DNA of 64,000 bases, from NCBI RefSeq assembly GCF_000189635.1, contig NW_002476544.1, positions 558,001 to 622,000 on the forward strand, written 5' to 3'. Under the pieces are notes generated by a model that was given only the letters and a program-made list of their open reading frames with translations, had not been told where the DNA came from and made no database searches. Source of the DNA: Tetrahymena thermophila SB210. Taxonomy: Eukaryota > Ciliophora > Oligohymenophorea > Hymenostomatida > Tetrahymenidae. Made by a program: the position numbers and the translations under genes. Shown here piece after piece: positions 50,825-62,419 of this stretch. The number at the start of each line of letters is the position of its first letter. Positions within the stretch are counted from its first letter, which is position 1.

Positions 50825-51616
50825 ATGAATCCAATTAACTAAGCTGACTAATAATAAGAATTACAAACTCATGGAATAGATTCATTGCTGCAATATAATA
50901 AAAGATGGGCTCAATAAATATAAGTTGAAGATCCTAAATTTTTCGAAAGACTAGCAAAAACTCAAACTCCTGAATATCTTTGGATAGGATGCTCAGATAG
51001 CAGAGTTCCAGCAGAAGCATTAACAGGATTAGGACCCGGACAAGTATTTGTTCATAGAAACGTTGCAAACTAGATTATCTATACTGATTTGAATGCTCTA
51101 TCTGTAATTTAGTACGCTGTTGATATTTTGAAGGTGAAACATATAATTGTATGTGGGCATTATTCATGTGGAGGTGTTAAGGCTGCTATCCAAAATCCAA
51201 AAATAGGCTTAATAAACTAATGGCTTTTGCATATAAGAGATCTCTATTTAAGATATAAAGAAGACTTAGATAAAATATAGAACTTCGATGAAAAAGTGAA
51301 TAAGCTATGTGAGATTAACATTGCATAATCGATGTATAACATTGGAAACTCTACAATATTACAAGATGCATGGGATAGAGGACAAGATATATCAATAAAT
51401 GCTTGGATTTATAGTTTAGAAAATGGTTGTATTACTGAATTAGACTATGCAGCAAGTTCAAGAGAAGTTTTTGAAGAAGTTAATGAAAAGGCAATTAAAA
51501 CTATTCTCTAAGGGATAACCAGTCTTCCGAGCTATTCAGAAATTGTAAGACAAAAAAGAAGCTCAACTGTTCCCTTTAGAAAATCTGATTTTAGCAATGA
51601 TGGAAAATAAGTTTGA
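50825..51616 (+). CDS. beta-class carbonic anhydrase
   Basis: Catalyses reversible hydration of CO2 to bicarbonate using zinc. The intronless frame has 263 residues (ciliate code), normal for the family. The beta-class signature is complete: Cys56 in IGCSDSR with the Asp58-Arg60 dyad, then His112 and Cys115 in [10 protein letters not shown], giving the Cys-His-Cys zinc site. [14 protein letters not shown] between them is typical of the family, as is the [13 protein letters not shown] stretch near the C-terminus being poorly conserved. No signal peptide or membrane segment is visible (start MNPINQADQQ), so a cytosolic enzyme is inferred. It stands alone; neighbours give no metabolic context. 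The stop is TGA at 51614. Its identity is secure; subcellular site and role (pH or carbon balance) are inference. Confidence 0.96.
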
Positions 51617-54077
51617 ATATATAATAAATTTTAAAATAGTAAAATCATCACTTTGGTTTTATTTTCTAATAATTCAGATAAAATATTTTTTACAGATATA
51701 ATAAATAAGTAAATAAATAAATCTAAATTATATAATAAATAAAAATTAAAAAAACTATCTGTTAAATCATATAAATAATACATACTATAATATTTTATTA
51801 TATTTACTGTAAAACATCAAATATATATATATAGATTTTTATTTTTTAATACCCTTAATATCATCAATTACTAATTTTTAAAAACCGGCCTTAATATATT
51901 TTGGCCTTAATAAATGAATGAACCTTTACCATATATCTTTATTTTTTATTAAAATTCAATTAAAAAAAAACAAGCAATTATTTATTATTAATTCAATAAA
52001 AATAAATAAATAAATAAAAGAAATTTGATATTAGATAGATAATGTATTTATTTATATCTAAAGCTTATTTAGAGCCATTTTTAAATCCGTTATTTATCAT
52101 GAAATAATTTTTTTATAGATTATAATAATCAAGCTTAAAAATGGTAATGCAGTTAAAATAGATTAAAATTAGTTTCCATAAAATAATAAATAATAGTGTT
52201 TGTTATATAATAAAAGTAATCCTTGATCTTAGAAAGATCTCTCCATGATCCAAATATACAAAAGAATTCATTTTTTTCATAAAAGGAAAATATTTCATAC
52301 AAATAACATATTTTTAGTTTAAAGTTATATTGAAGATAGTCTTAAAAGGTTTTATTTCAAGCAGAAAATTTAGTATCCAAGTGAAATTAGTTCAAAAAAT
52401 GAATTTTTCAAAATTTTTAGTCTATTTTATAGTTATGAATATCTATATAAATATGTTAAATTGCAAAAAATAAACACAAAAATTAGATGTCTATCATAAA
52501 ATAATTCTATTAGAATGCAAATACTCCAAAATAAAGTGCTTTTATTATTAAAGATATCCCTTAAATTTCATTTTTTATAAACATATGTTAATCAATTAAC
52601 ATAAATTTAAAATATAGTATTCCTGTTAGTTCAAATGCAATAATTGAAGTTGCTAAAATTCTTTAATATATGTCAAATTAATTTAAAATAGTTATTCTTA
52701 ATTTCTAAGTATATTAAAGCATAAATAATATTTTATCTATATTTATTAGAATTCACTACTGTCGTTTATTGGCTTAAAAATTATTTTTATCAAATATTAC
52801 AATCATTAAGAAGTTCTACTTGAAATAAATTTTCAACCAAGGCATTCAAATGAATAATGGTAAAATTCAAACAATTTATAAAAATTAATTAATTAATTAT
52901 AATATTTATAATAACAAGAAAATTTTAAAATCTCTTTTTTCATTTTTAACTAAAATATGTTAGCTAGCTTAATTTAAATAAAATATGGCTTTTATTCATA
53001 TTTTTTATCATTCTCTACACAAAAAATAAATAATTAAAATTAATTGATTCTTGAGGGGTTAATGATTAAGAATATCACAAATTTTTTTATGAATTAGTTA
53101 CTTGACTGAATTTTTTTGTTTGATTATTATTAATTGAATTTTAAATTATAAATTAATTTTGCAAATAATTATTATTGATTAAAAAAAATAAAAGTGTTTT
53201 ATTTTGTATCATTCCTTAAACATTTGTATGAACATTTCTTATCAAGAAATTATGAACCTTTAAATAAAATATTACCAACTTATATAAATCTTATTTTACT
53301 TGCATCTTCTCTCAGGCTTCAATGGACATAAGCAACATTTATGAAATAATATTAATTGATAGCTAAAATGTCATAATTATTTCTAAATATGTTGTAATTC
53401 CTCAAAAAATATCGAGAAGCAAAGAATAAATTGATTCTGTGCTTAAATTGGGAAATTATCTATATCGTATGATTATTATATTTTTGATTGATCACGTATC
53501 TCACTTTTTTGATATTTTAATTATTTTTAGAATCAAAAATTTTTTTACAACAAGAATATAATTTCTAATAATTTATTTTTCCTTTCAAATTTTAGTTGAA
53601 ATTTGTATTTCATGTAAGATTTTAACTTTTCAATCTAAAATTTTTATCTCTTAAAGAAAATTGATATCCTTAATTAAATATTTATTTATTTATTCGTAAT
53701 TTTCATTATTGGATATCACTTCATAGTTTGAAAATAAATAATAATTTACTTTGTCTCTTCTCACTATATAAAAGTTAAATAAATTCATTCATTCGATGCA
53801 ACAATTGAGAGGTATGTATGTATGTAAATCTTCCAGCTACATTATATTATCTAGGATTAAAAATACTTTATACATACTTGCTTATATTTATTAATAGAAT
53901 AAAATTTAATTACTTTGTATGAAATATTAAAATTTTTTGGAAATTATAGGATTTTATTTTATTAATTTAAAGATAATTAATTCATCATTAAAAATCATAA
54001 AAATATATTCAATTTTGTTTTTAAATTAAAAATTGGTAAAAAAAATAAATCAAAAAACAAGTTAAAAACAAATAAAA
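51617..54077. other. intergenic between carbonic anhydrase and giant gene, with channel relic
   Basis: A 2.5-kb AT-rich region. Apart from a decayed channel segment on the minus strand (about 52180-52640), I see no gene. The last few hundred bases are the likely promoter of the gene that starts at 54078. Confidence 0.6.
52180..52640 (-). pseudogene. relic of a tandem-array K+ channel gene (S1-S3 region)
   Basis: On the minus strand a small exon-like block (near 52600-52625, acceptor then GAATACTATATTTTAAATT) matches the short exon before S1 in channel 7 (GAATCTTTATTTCGATTAATATG). Next, an acceptor followed by GGATATC starts a block that aligns with the S1 exon of the array genes and encodes hydrophobic residues followed by HIY. 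Further on, WILNFLLEI resembles the S2 segment. In-frame TGA codons and missing junctions show that it is dead. It indicates that the array once extended past channel 7. Confidence 0.5.
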
Positions 54078-57000
54078 ATGATTTCAGAAGATAGTAATTA
54101 TGAAGAAACAAAGATAAATAATGAAGGTAATGAGGATAAAAACCATTAAGATATCTTAGGCATAAAATAAAAAAGCTCATAGTAAAGCAGGTCATATTTT
54201 TAAAAACCTTAAATGTAAATACAGAAAGAAAACTTGTAAGAAGTTATTCCTTCTTTAATTAGTACTCAAGTTGCTACATAAAAAATTCGAGAGTAACTTG
54301 AAAGCAAATTAGAACTAGATTTAGAATGTGAGAGCTTAATTTAATCTTAGATTTAAGGAACACAAGATGATATAGAAATATTTCAAAAGAAAAATCAACA
54401 AAATAATCTACTTTAAATAAAAGATACTCTTGTGGAATAAGCTGAAAAATTTGCATAAGAATTAAAAAATAAATTGAAAACTGAAATTTTAAAAAATTAA
54501 AAATTATAATAACAACTTGAAAGTTAATTAAATGAGCTTCTTAATGAGTTAGAGCTAACTGATGCAAAACTAATAACAGAAGAAATAGAAGATTTTTCAT
54601 ATCTAATTTAAAGATAAATTAGTAGAAATTAGATAAATATGGCTTATGGATCTAAAATAAGACTTAATAAGTTAAATGAAGCACAAGTAAAATACAAGGC
54701 ATTGCTAGAATTGGAAGGATAAATTCTACTTGATTAAAATTAAGTTAAATAATAATAGTTTGATGTAGAATTGAATGTATTACCTTAAGAACTAAATTTA
54801 GAAGATGAAAGCTACATTTAATCCTAAGTTAAACTCAACTAAAATTAAAGTTAACAATAATTATTAAAAAAATAGTTGAATGATTTACTATAAGAACTAG
54901 ATTTAGAAGATGAAAGCTAAATTTAATCCTAGATAAAACTTTATTAAAATTAAGTTTAATTATAATAATTTGAAGAAAAATTGAATGTATTACCTTAAAA
55001 ACTAGATTTAGAAGATGAAAGCTAAATTTAATCCTAAGTAAAACTTTATTAAAATTAAGTTAAATAATAGTAATCTGAAGAAAAATTGAAAGTATTATAA
55101 TAAAAACTAGATTTAGAAGACGAAAGCTTAATTTAATCCAAAGTTAAACTTTATTAAATTGAAAATTTTCAAAATCAAAATTTGCTAAAAAATGCCAATA
55201 TATCCAAAATAAGACTTTAAAAGCTAAAAGAAGCACAAAGAATCTAAATATTATTAAATAATAAGAGTAATGAAAACCAAATAGAATAACCTTAGCCTAA
55301 AAATTCAAATAATAGTCATATAAAACTAAAGGAAAATGAATTTCAAAATTCTGATCTCCCTTAAAATCAGCCTTTTGATGTAATAAAATAGTATAAATTA
55401 AGTGATTTAAGAAAAGATATTTCTTTAATCCCTGAGAGCAGCGAAAAATACTTACTTGAAATGATAGAAATTTGTTTAAATATTTATAAATAAGTAGATA
55501 CTCCTCAAACTGATCCAGGAAACTCGTAACTTTTGACTTAGAAAGAAAAAATAGAAAAGCGTTTAATTATTGAAGATTAAATAACTCCAGAAATAAGCTT
55601 ACATTTACAAAATATTTAATAAAACATAGATCAAGATAATTTTAAAGGTATTATTGATGAAACAGATATGCTTATTAAAAAGGTAAGACCTTTAAATATT
55701 AATGAAATGAAAAGGTTGATTCATGAAGTAGATAAGGCTGCACAAGTTGTAGAAGGATAAGATATTATTATATTTTTAGGTGTAACAGGAGTAGGAAAAT
55801 CAACAACTATTCATTTTTTAGCTGGCTCAGAGATGGCTGAACAAAAAATCTAAATACAAGAGGGAGTTTTTAATAATTAAATAGTTCCTGTTAAAATAAA
55901 GAATAAGACTCTTTAAAAAATAAAAGTAGGATTTTCAGCAGCTACCTCTGAGACCCGTTTTATTACACCTGTAAATATTAAATTTAAAGACCTTAATATG
56001 GCTTCAAGTGATTCAATAATTTTATGTGATTCACCTGGTTTTGATGATATTTCAGGGCCAGAAGTAGATATAGCAAATGGTTTAGGAATTGTTAAAGTAA
56101 TCAAAAAATGTAGGAGTGTGAGGCCTATAATATTGCTAAGTTTCGAGGGTTAGGGTGATATAGGTTAAGGTATTAAACAATTAGCTCACATATTGATAGG
56201 ATTTGTTGACAATATTTAAGATAAATTAAGTTCTTTATCTTATCTATTTTCAAAATATCCTAAAGATTATAATATTAATTCTGAATTAATCAATATTAAG
56301 AATATTATTGATTAGATTACAGAAGAAAAATCTGATGAAGCTTTTGTTATTCTAATTGATGACATGATTGAGAAAACTAAGAAATCACGTAACATAATAG
56401 ATCCTCTTAAAGGAAATCCAACAGAAATTTTAAATAACCTAATGAAACAGGAAGGAATTTAAGATCCTAGTTAAGTTTTCAAATTTTCTATAACAAATAA
56501 TTCTTATTCTGCAATTACAAACTATATTTTTAAAACAAAATAAATTATCATTTCTGCACTAAGTAGAAGTGAGTATGAATTAATTAATTTTAAGTTAGAC
56601 GAACTAAAATTTTTAATAGACATCTTAAATTTAGAATCTACAAAAAAAGTTTATGAGGATTGTGTAAATTATATTTAGGAAGCTGTCAAAAAAGATTATG
56701 AAAATGTTACTGAGTAGCTAAATTAATAAATATAAAACAACAAAAAATTAGATACAAATTATTTAAAGGAATATCAAGAATTTTTTTAAAAGTTTTCAAA
56801 AATACAAAGCTTAAGAAACAATCATTTAAGTGCTAATTTTAGCACTGCTAACGAATTAATTGATGAATTAAAGCTTGTGGTTAAAAAATTGGCTCAAGTT
56901 TTTGACTAAGAAAACATCATTTAAACTCCAGTATTAGTTAATCTAGATAACATTAAGCTGATTTCTGAATATTTTCCAGAAGTAAAGTAGTAATATAATG

Positions 57001-60000
57001 AAGTGTGTTAGAAGATATCAAAATAAATTGAAGATGTTTTTTCTAATAGTATTTTAGCATTAAAAAACAAAAATTTTGATGATCTAGCTCAAACAATTTG
57101 TAAAATAACTCAATATATGAAGCAATTTAAATATCATTTAGATAATTAGCCAATTAACAATCAATTAGAAAAAGTCAAATATTAATTTAAAATGAGTATA
57201 GACCAAGCAGTTTAAGACGTAAATAAAATTTTGAAATTATAATCGCTAAATGGCGAAGATATTAACATTATAAATGAATAAATTTTAGTTATCGAAAAAG
57301 CTGAAAAAAATTTACTACTTGATTAACTTATTAATATGGATTATGTTAAAATTCAAAAAAACAATCTTTTTGAAAATTTGTTTGAAAAATTTTTAAAAAT
57401 TAGCAAAAAGATTGAAGAGATTCTTAAAAAATAACCAGATTAGGCATTTCTTTAATTAAAAGATTATATGAATGAGATGGAGTAATTTAGAAAAATAAAA
57501 GGGATAGAGAGAAGAACTGCTGATATCTACCACAAAACTATCTAGGAATTAAGGCAATAAATTAAAAGAGATGTATTGTAACTTTTGAGTGATTTCTAGT
57601 ATGATAAGAAGAAAGTAGACTTCTAAAAAATTGACCATTGTTTAAATCTATTAAAATGTACTCAATATAATGGAGCTTATGATTAAACTAAAGAGCATAT
57701 ATCATAAAAACTTTTGAACTATTCTTAATTTGAAATAATTTAAAAACTGAGAGAAATAGATTTAAGCTAAAGGAGTTATGGAAATTTCTCAGTAGCTTCT
57801 GAATTGATAAAAGAATTGGAAGCATTCAAATTTTTTGAAGAATATAATCCTATATTAACTGAGTTAAGAGTCAAGGCCTGCTCTATGTTTAAAGAATCAG
57901 TATAAGCAGTTTTTACTTAAGTAAAAGAATTTATAAATGCAACTACTAGTTAAAGAGATGTTAAGGAAGACTTATTTATAAGGCTAGATGGAAGTAAAAT
58001 TGAAGATTATCTTAATTATATTAGTGCTGCCTCCTAAAATATTTGGACAAGAGATGATGCTAATACTTTATTGGGATAATTGAAAGAATTTCTAGCATTT
58101 TAAAAAGAGTCCAAAAATTAACAAATTGTCAATCACTACGAAACCATTATAGATTTAAATGAATAAAATGAAAAATAGAAAACTTAGAGTGCTTTATAAT
58201 TAGCAAGTCTTATTAAAGAAACGATAAGCTTATAAAAATATGAAAAAATCAGCTAGTTGATTCAACCAAAATAATTGATTGAAGATTTAAAAAATAGAAT
58301 GTAATAGTATTACATAGAATTGAGTCATGATATGAGTTAACCTACAATCAATAAATAAAAATAAGCAAAGTATATTAATATTTCTAAACTATTAAGCCAC
58401 TCTGATAATTAGTTTGGAGAAAATAAGTTTTTTAATCTCTGCTTGTCTATGCAAAATGCTTTGAATGATGAATTCAAAGATAATTACAAAAAAATATTAC
58501 AAGCAATAGAAAAAAAGGATTTTGTTGCAGTTAAAACTGAGTTAATGTAACTCAATGATAATCCTGTAAATTAGAAAGCTATGAATTAGATAAAGGCATA
58601 ACTGTAATATCAAACTGAAACTTTGTTAGAATAGGCTAAATTAGATGCATTATCACTTGGAAATTAAATAGATAAAGATATTATCATGATGATAATTGAA
58701 AATATAGAACTAATTAAAAAATCAAAGTCTTCTTTTAAAGAATATTTAGAAAAAAATTTTTTGGAAGCTATTGATTAGGAAATAGAAAGAATCATTTCAG
58801 AAATTGATAAAAAGATTTCATAATTTTTAGGAAGTATTACCGTGCTTTTAAAGTAATCTGACTTTTTTGAAGTTGAAGAAAAGAGAGAATATATTTTCTA
58901 AATTTAATCCTTATTAATTAGTTATAGTAAAGATAATGTTAATAAAGAAAAATTAAATTAGTTATAGAGTGATCTCGAAAAAAAAGTAGAAGAAATAACA
59001 GCAATTAATTATGATGAAGAAAAAGATTTTGTATTTCATCCTCCAAAATAAATTTTAGAAAAGCTAAGTAAGATTTCTACCCGAAATCTTAAATATACAG
59101 TGTGCTATACAAATTTATAGCAGATACTCGTTGGAAAAGTAAGACAACTAATATTAAATTATTAATCTTCAGATTCAAGTCAATAATCTCAACAAGTCAT
59201 AAAAGTTGAAGCTTTAATAAACTCATTACCTTAAGAATTAAAATAAATATTTAAAGATTAATTTGATACTTTTAAGTTACCAAACGAGTAGAGAATGTAA
59301 ATCTTCGAAAATTAATTTAACGAACTAAAGTCGTGTGAAGATTTAGAAAGGAAAAAAGTATTTTTGGAAGAATGCAAAATGTAAAAAATTTTAAATAGTT
59401 TTGGAGATAGGATGAGAAAGTTAGTTTATGAAGAATTTTAATCTATACTTAGTAAATTTTATGAAGATATGGAAAATGGTAAACCTTTAGATGGAGTAAA
59501 AAAAGCCATTAAACTGTTAGAATATAATAAGCATTTTGAAAATGATGAAAAAATAAAAGCTAAATGCGAGGAAGTATAATAAATTTAAGGAGTTTTAATT
59601 TAAATTTTTAATGAAAGTACATAAAAGCATGGTATTAATTATGTAATTGAGCACATAAGAGGTGATGAAATAGATAAAAAAAAACTCAAAGAGCTATATG
59701 ATTAATTTGAAAAAGAGTACTAAGAAATAGTTTTTTAAAATTTAGTCTTAGTAGTGAAAAATGAATAATAATATAATTAGATTATAGAATAGCTGGTGAC
59801 TAATGCTAAAATGAAGACAAATAAAAAAGTAGAAATTAAAGATGGAAAAATTAATTGGAATGATAATTTGAGATAAAAATTACCATCTTTGATTGCACAT
59901 ATATTTGCATTATGGACTCTTTTGAATACATAATACTTCAAAGAAAAAGAAGTAGCTTATTTATAAATAAAAACAACTATTTATTCAAGCCTCATTCAGG

Positions 60001-62419
60001 ATAAGTTATTTCTATATTCTGTTTGTTAGGGATAGGATATATTAAAGACAATTTTTATAATAATTTAGTATAACTAGGTATTGGAGAGGGCAAATCAATA
60101 ATATTAGCTGTTGCTTCTATCATATTCGCTTTATATGATATAGATGTTTACTGTGCTTGCTAAACTGAGTATCTTAGTCAACGTAATTATAATAATTTTC
60201 TATCATTATTTAACACATTTGGAGTCACCCCTAATATTAAATATGGTATATTTAATAAAATATGTGAAGAAATTATAAATGAAAATTAATAAATTTGTGA
60301 TTTAGTAGTTAATTACATTTCTAATGGTTTTCCTGAAAGAAGTTAAGGTAATGACAAAGATATAAAAAGAAAACCAAAAATCCTATTGATTGATGAGGTA
60401 GATGTTTTCTTTTCATAAGATTTTTATGGTAAACTTTATAATCCCATTGCACGTTTATAAGACTAAGGCATTCTAAATCTTGCTCAATTTATATGGAAAT
60501 AAAGGAACAACCATCTTTCTCTTAAGCAAGTAAAAGAAACTGAGTGTTACAAATAGTGCATTAACAAATTTAAAAATTTGAATGGTATAATCGATGAATC
60601 TATAAAAGACATGATATCAGATTCTAAAAATTTCGAGCATAAATATATAGTTTAAAAGCGATAAATAGGTTATTTAGAATAAGATGACATATCGTTTGAT
60701 ATAAATTATGGATACAAAACATTATTTGCTTATTTTTATGAATAAGAATAAAATAGAGTAACTGAAAGTAAAGTAAAATAAAATACATTTATTAGCATAA
60801 AATGTGGCAGCTTTTCCTATTCTGAAATTCCATTTAAATTTGATTGTATTGTTGGAGTAACAGGTACATTAGATACTTTGAGTGAATCAGAAACAAAAAT
60901 AGTTTAAAAAATATACAATATAACAAAATTTACTTATATTCCAAGTGTTTTTGGAGGAAATTACCATAAATTTGATGAGAAAAGCGATATGCATGTTGAA
61001 AATGAAGATAATTATTTTAAGGTTATTAGACAAGAAATTGATAAAAATCTAAACAGAAACTGTTCTGACAAAAATCTAAGATCTGTTTTAGTTTTCTTTG
61101 ACTCAAAACAAAAACTAAATAATTTCTACTAATCTCCTTAAATGGCAGATATTAAGATGGATATTAAAATTATTACAGAAGAAGTATCAACTAATATTGA
61201 TAAAAAAGAAGAATTAATTAAGAAAGCTACTATTTCTGGGTAAGTTACACTCCTAACTGCTTCATTTGGATATGGAACCGATTTTAACTGTTTTGATTAA
61301 AAAGTCTTAAATGGTGGAGGAGTACATGTTATTTTAACATTTTATTCAAGTAAAAAATCTTAAGAGGTTTAAATTATTGGCAGAAGTGCTAGGTAGGGAT
61401 AAACTGGATCTTATAGTTTTGTTCTTTTAGATTAAGATCTGTAAAAGATTATAGGACCTGGATATGAAAAAGCACTTAATGATATGAGAGATAGTGATAA
61501 CTTCTACTAAAAACTAAATGAATATCGTAAAAAAAGAGAGGATTAAGAATATGATAACAAAAATAAATTTATTGAAAAAATAAAGAAAGATCATTATGAG
61601 GGATAAAAATTTGTATCGGCTATGTTAGACCAAAATGAAGCATTTATCAAAGTGTTTTTAGCAAACAAAAATAAAGGTACAAATGATATACCAAATGTAA
61701 TTCGCATTCTTTGTTTAATTGATGGCACAGCATCTATGGGACCTTTATTAAATAAAGCTAAAACAACAGTAAGTGAAATATTCGAAAGATCTTGTTTAAT
61801 TATCAAAAATACTAAAATAAATATACCAGAGGATTGTTTCTAGCTGTAATTTGCAGTTTATAGGGATTACGATCAAAAAGAAGGTGTTCTACAAGCTTCT
61901 CCATGGGAATCAAAAGCTAATAATTTATGCTAATTTTTAGAAACAGTAGAGCCTAAAGGAGGATAAGATTATGAAGAAGCAGTTGAAATAGGCCTTTAAC
62001 ATGCAAATTAAGAAAATTAAAATTAAGAAATAGCAGCAATAATTATACTTGCAGATGCTCCTTCAAAAAGCATGTCTTCTATTTAATCTTATAGAGAAAA
62101 ATACGGAGGAGAAAGCTATTGGAAAACAACAAAATATTCAGAGATAACTGACTACAAAAAAGAAATGTAAAAACTCAAAGATACTAATATTCCTATACAT
62201 AGCTTCTATTTGGATGAAAGAGCAAAAAGTAATTTTGAAGAAATTTCTGAGTTTACTAATGGAAAATGCGAAGGCTTTAATATTGACTCTAATGATGCCT
62301 CAGATAAATTGATTAAAATAATTGTTGAACCGATTCTTTAAAATGTAGGTAAACAAAATGGATTAGGAGATGATTTATATAAATAATATCTAAAATTATA
62401 TGATAAAAGCTATAAATGA
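54078..62419 (+). CDS. giant GTPase / SecA-like motor / von Willebrand A fusion protein
   Basis: About 2,770 residues, no signal peptide or membrane segment. Residues 1-550 are Gln/Glu/Lys-rich coiled coil with four 35-residue repeats (232-371). A P-loop GTPase follows: GVTGVGKST at about 568-576 and DSPGFDD at about 651. Roughly 700-1950 is helical and Gln-rich. A SecA-type motor comes next: PHSGQ, GEGKS (about 1990-1994), DEVDVFF (about 2093), VTGT, then GYGTDFNC and QIIGRSARQGQTGS (about 2419-2432), the last being the SecA form of motif VI. The end is a von Willebrand A domain with DGTASMG at about 2536, a MIDAS-like DxTxS. The stop is TGA at 62417. One frame change occurs at 59952-59989. 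Domain calls are firm; the function is unknown. Export, envelope remodelling or defence roles would be guesses. A SecA motor in a ciliate suggests bacterial or organelle ancestry. Confidence 0.85.
54771..55190 (+). repeat. four in-frame 105-bp (35-residue) coding repeats
   Basis: Units start at 54771, 54876, 54981 and 55086, each 105 bp with no gap. Each encodes a variant of LN.L.QELDLEDES.IQSQ followed by VKLYQNQ and a Gln/Lys-rich end. They are predicted to be helical or coiled coil. The exact period and high identity suggest recent in-frame amplification within the giant gene. Confidence 0.9.
59952..59989 (+). other. candidate 38-nt intron (or frameshift) in the giant gene
   Basis: Upstream coding is in one frame up to about TTC AAA GAA AAA GAA, while the PHSGQ and GEGKS motifs downstream lie in the frame shifted by two. 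Removing GTAGCT...TTCAAG, 38 nt, restores a continuous frame with no stop. The length is unusually short for this genome and the donor is atypical, so a real or artefactual frameshift is the alternative. Confidence 0.4.

Noticed and set aside
61594-61806. Minus-strand open frame
   Set aside because: Antisense shadow of the von Willebrand A region of the giant gene.
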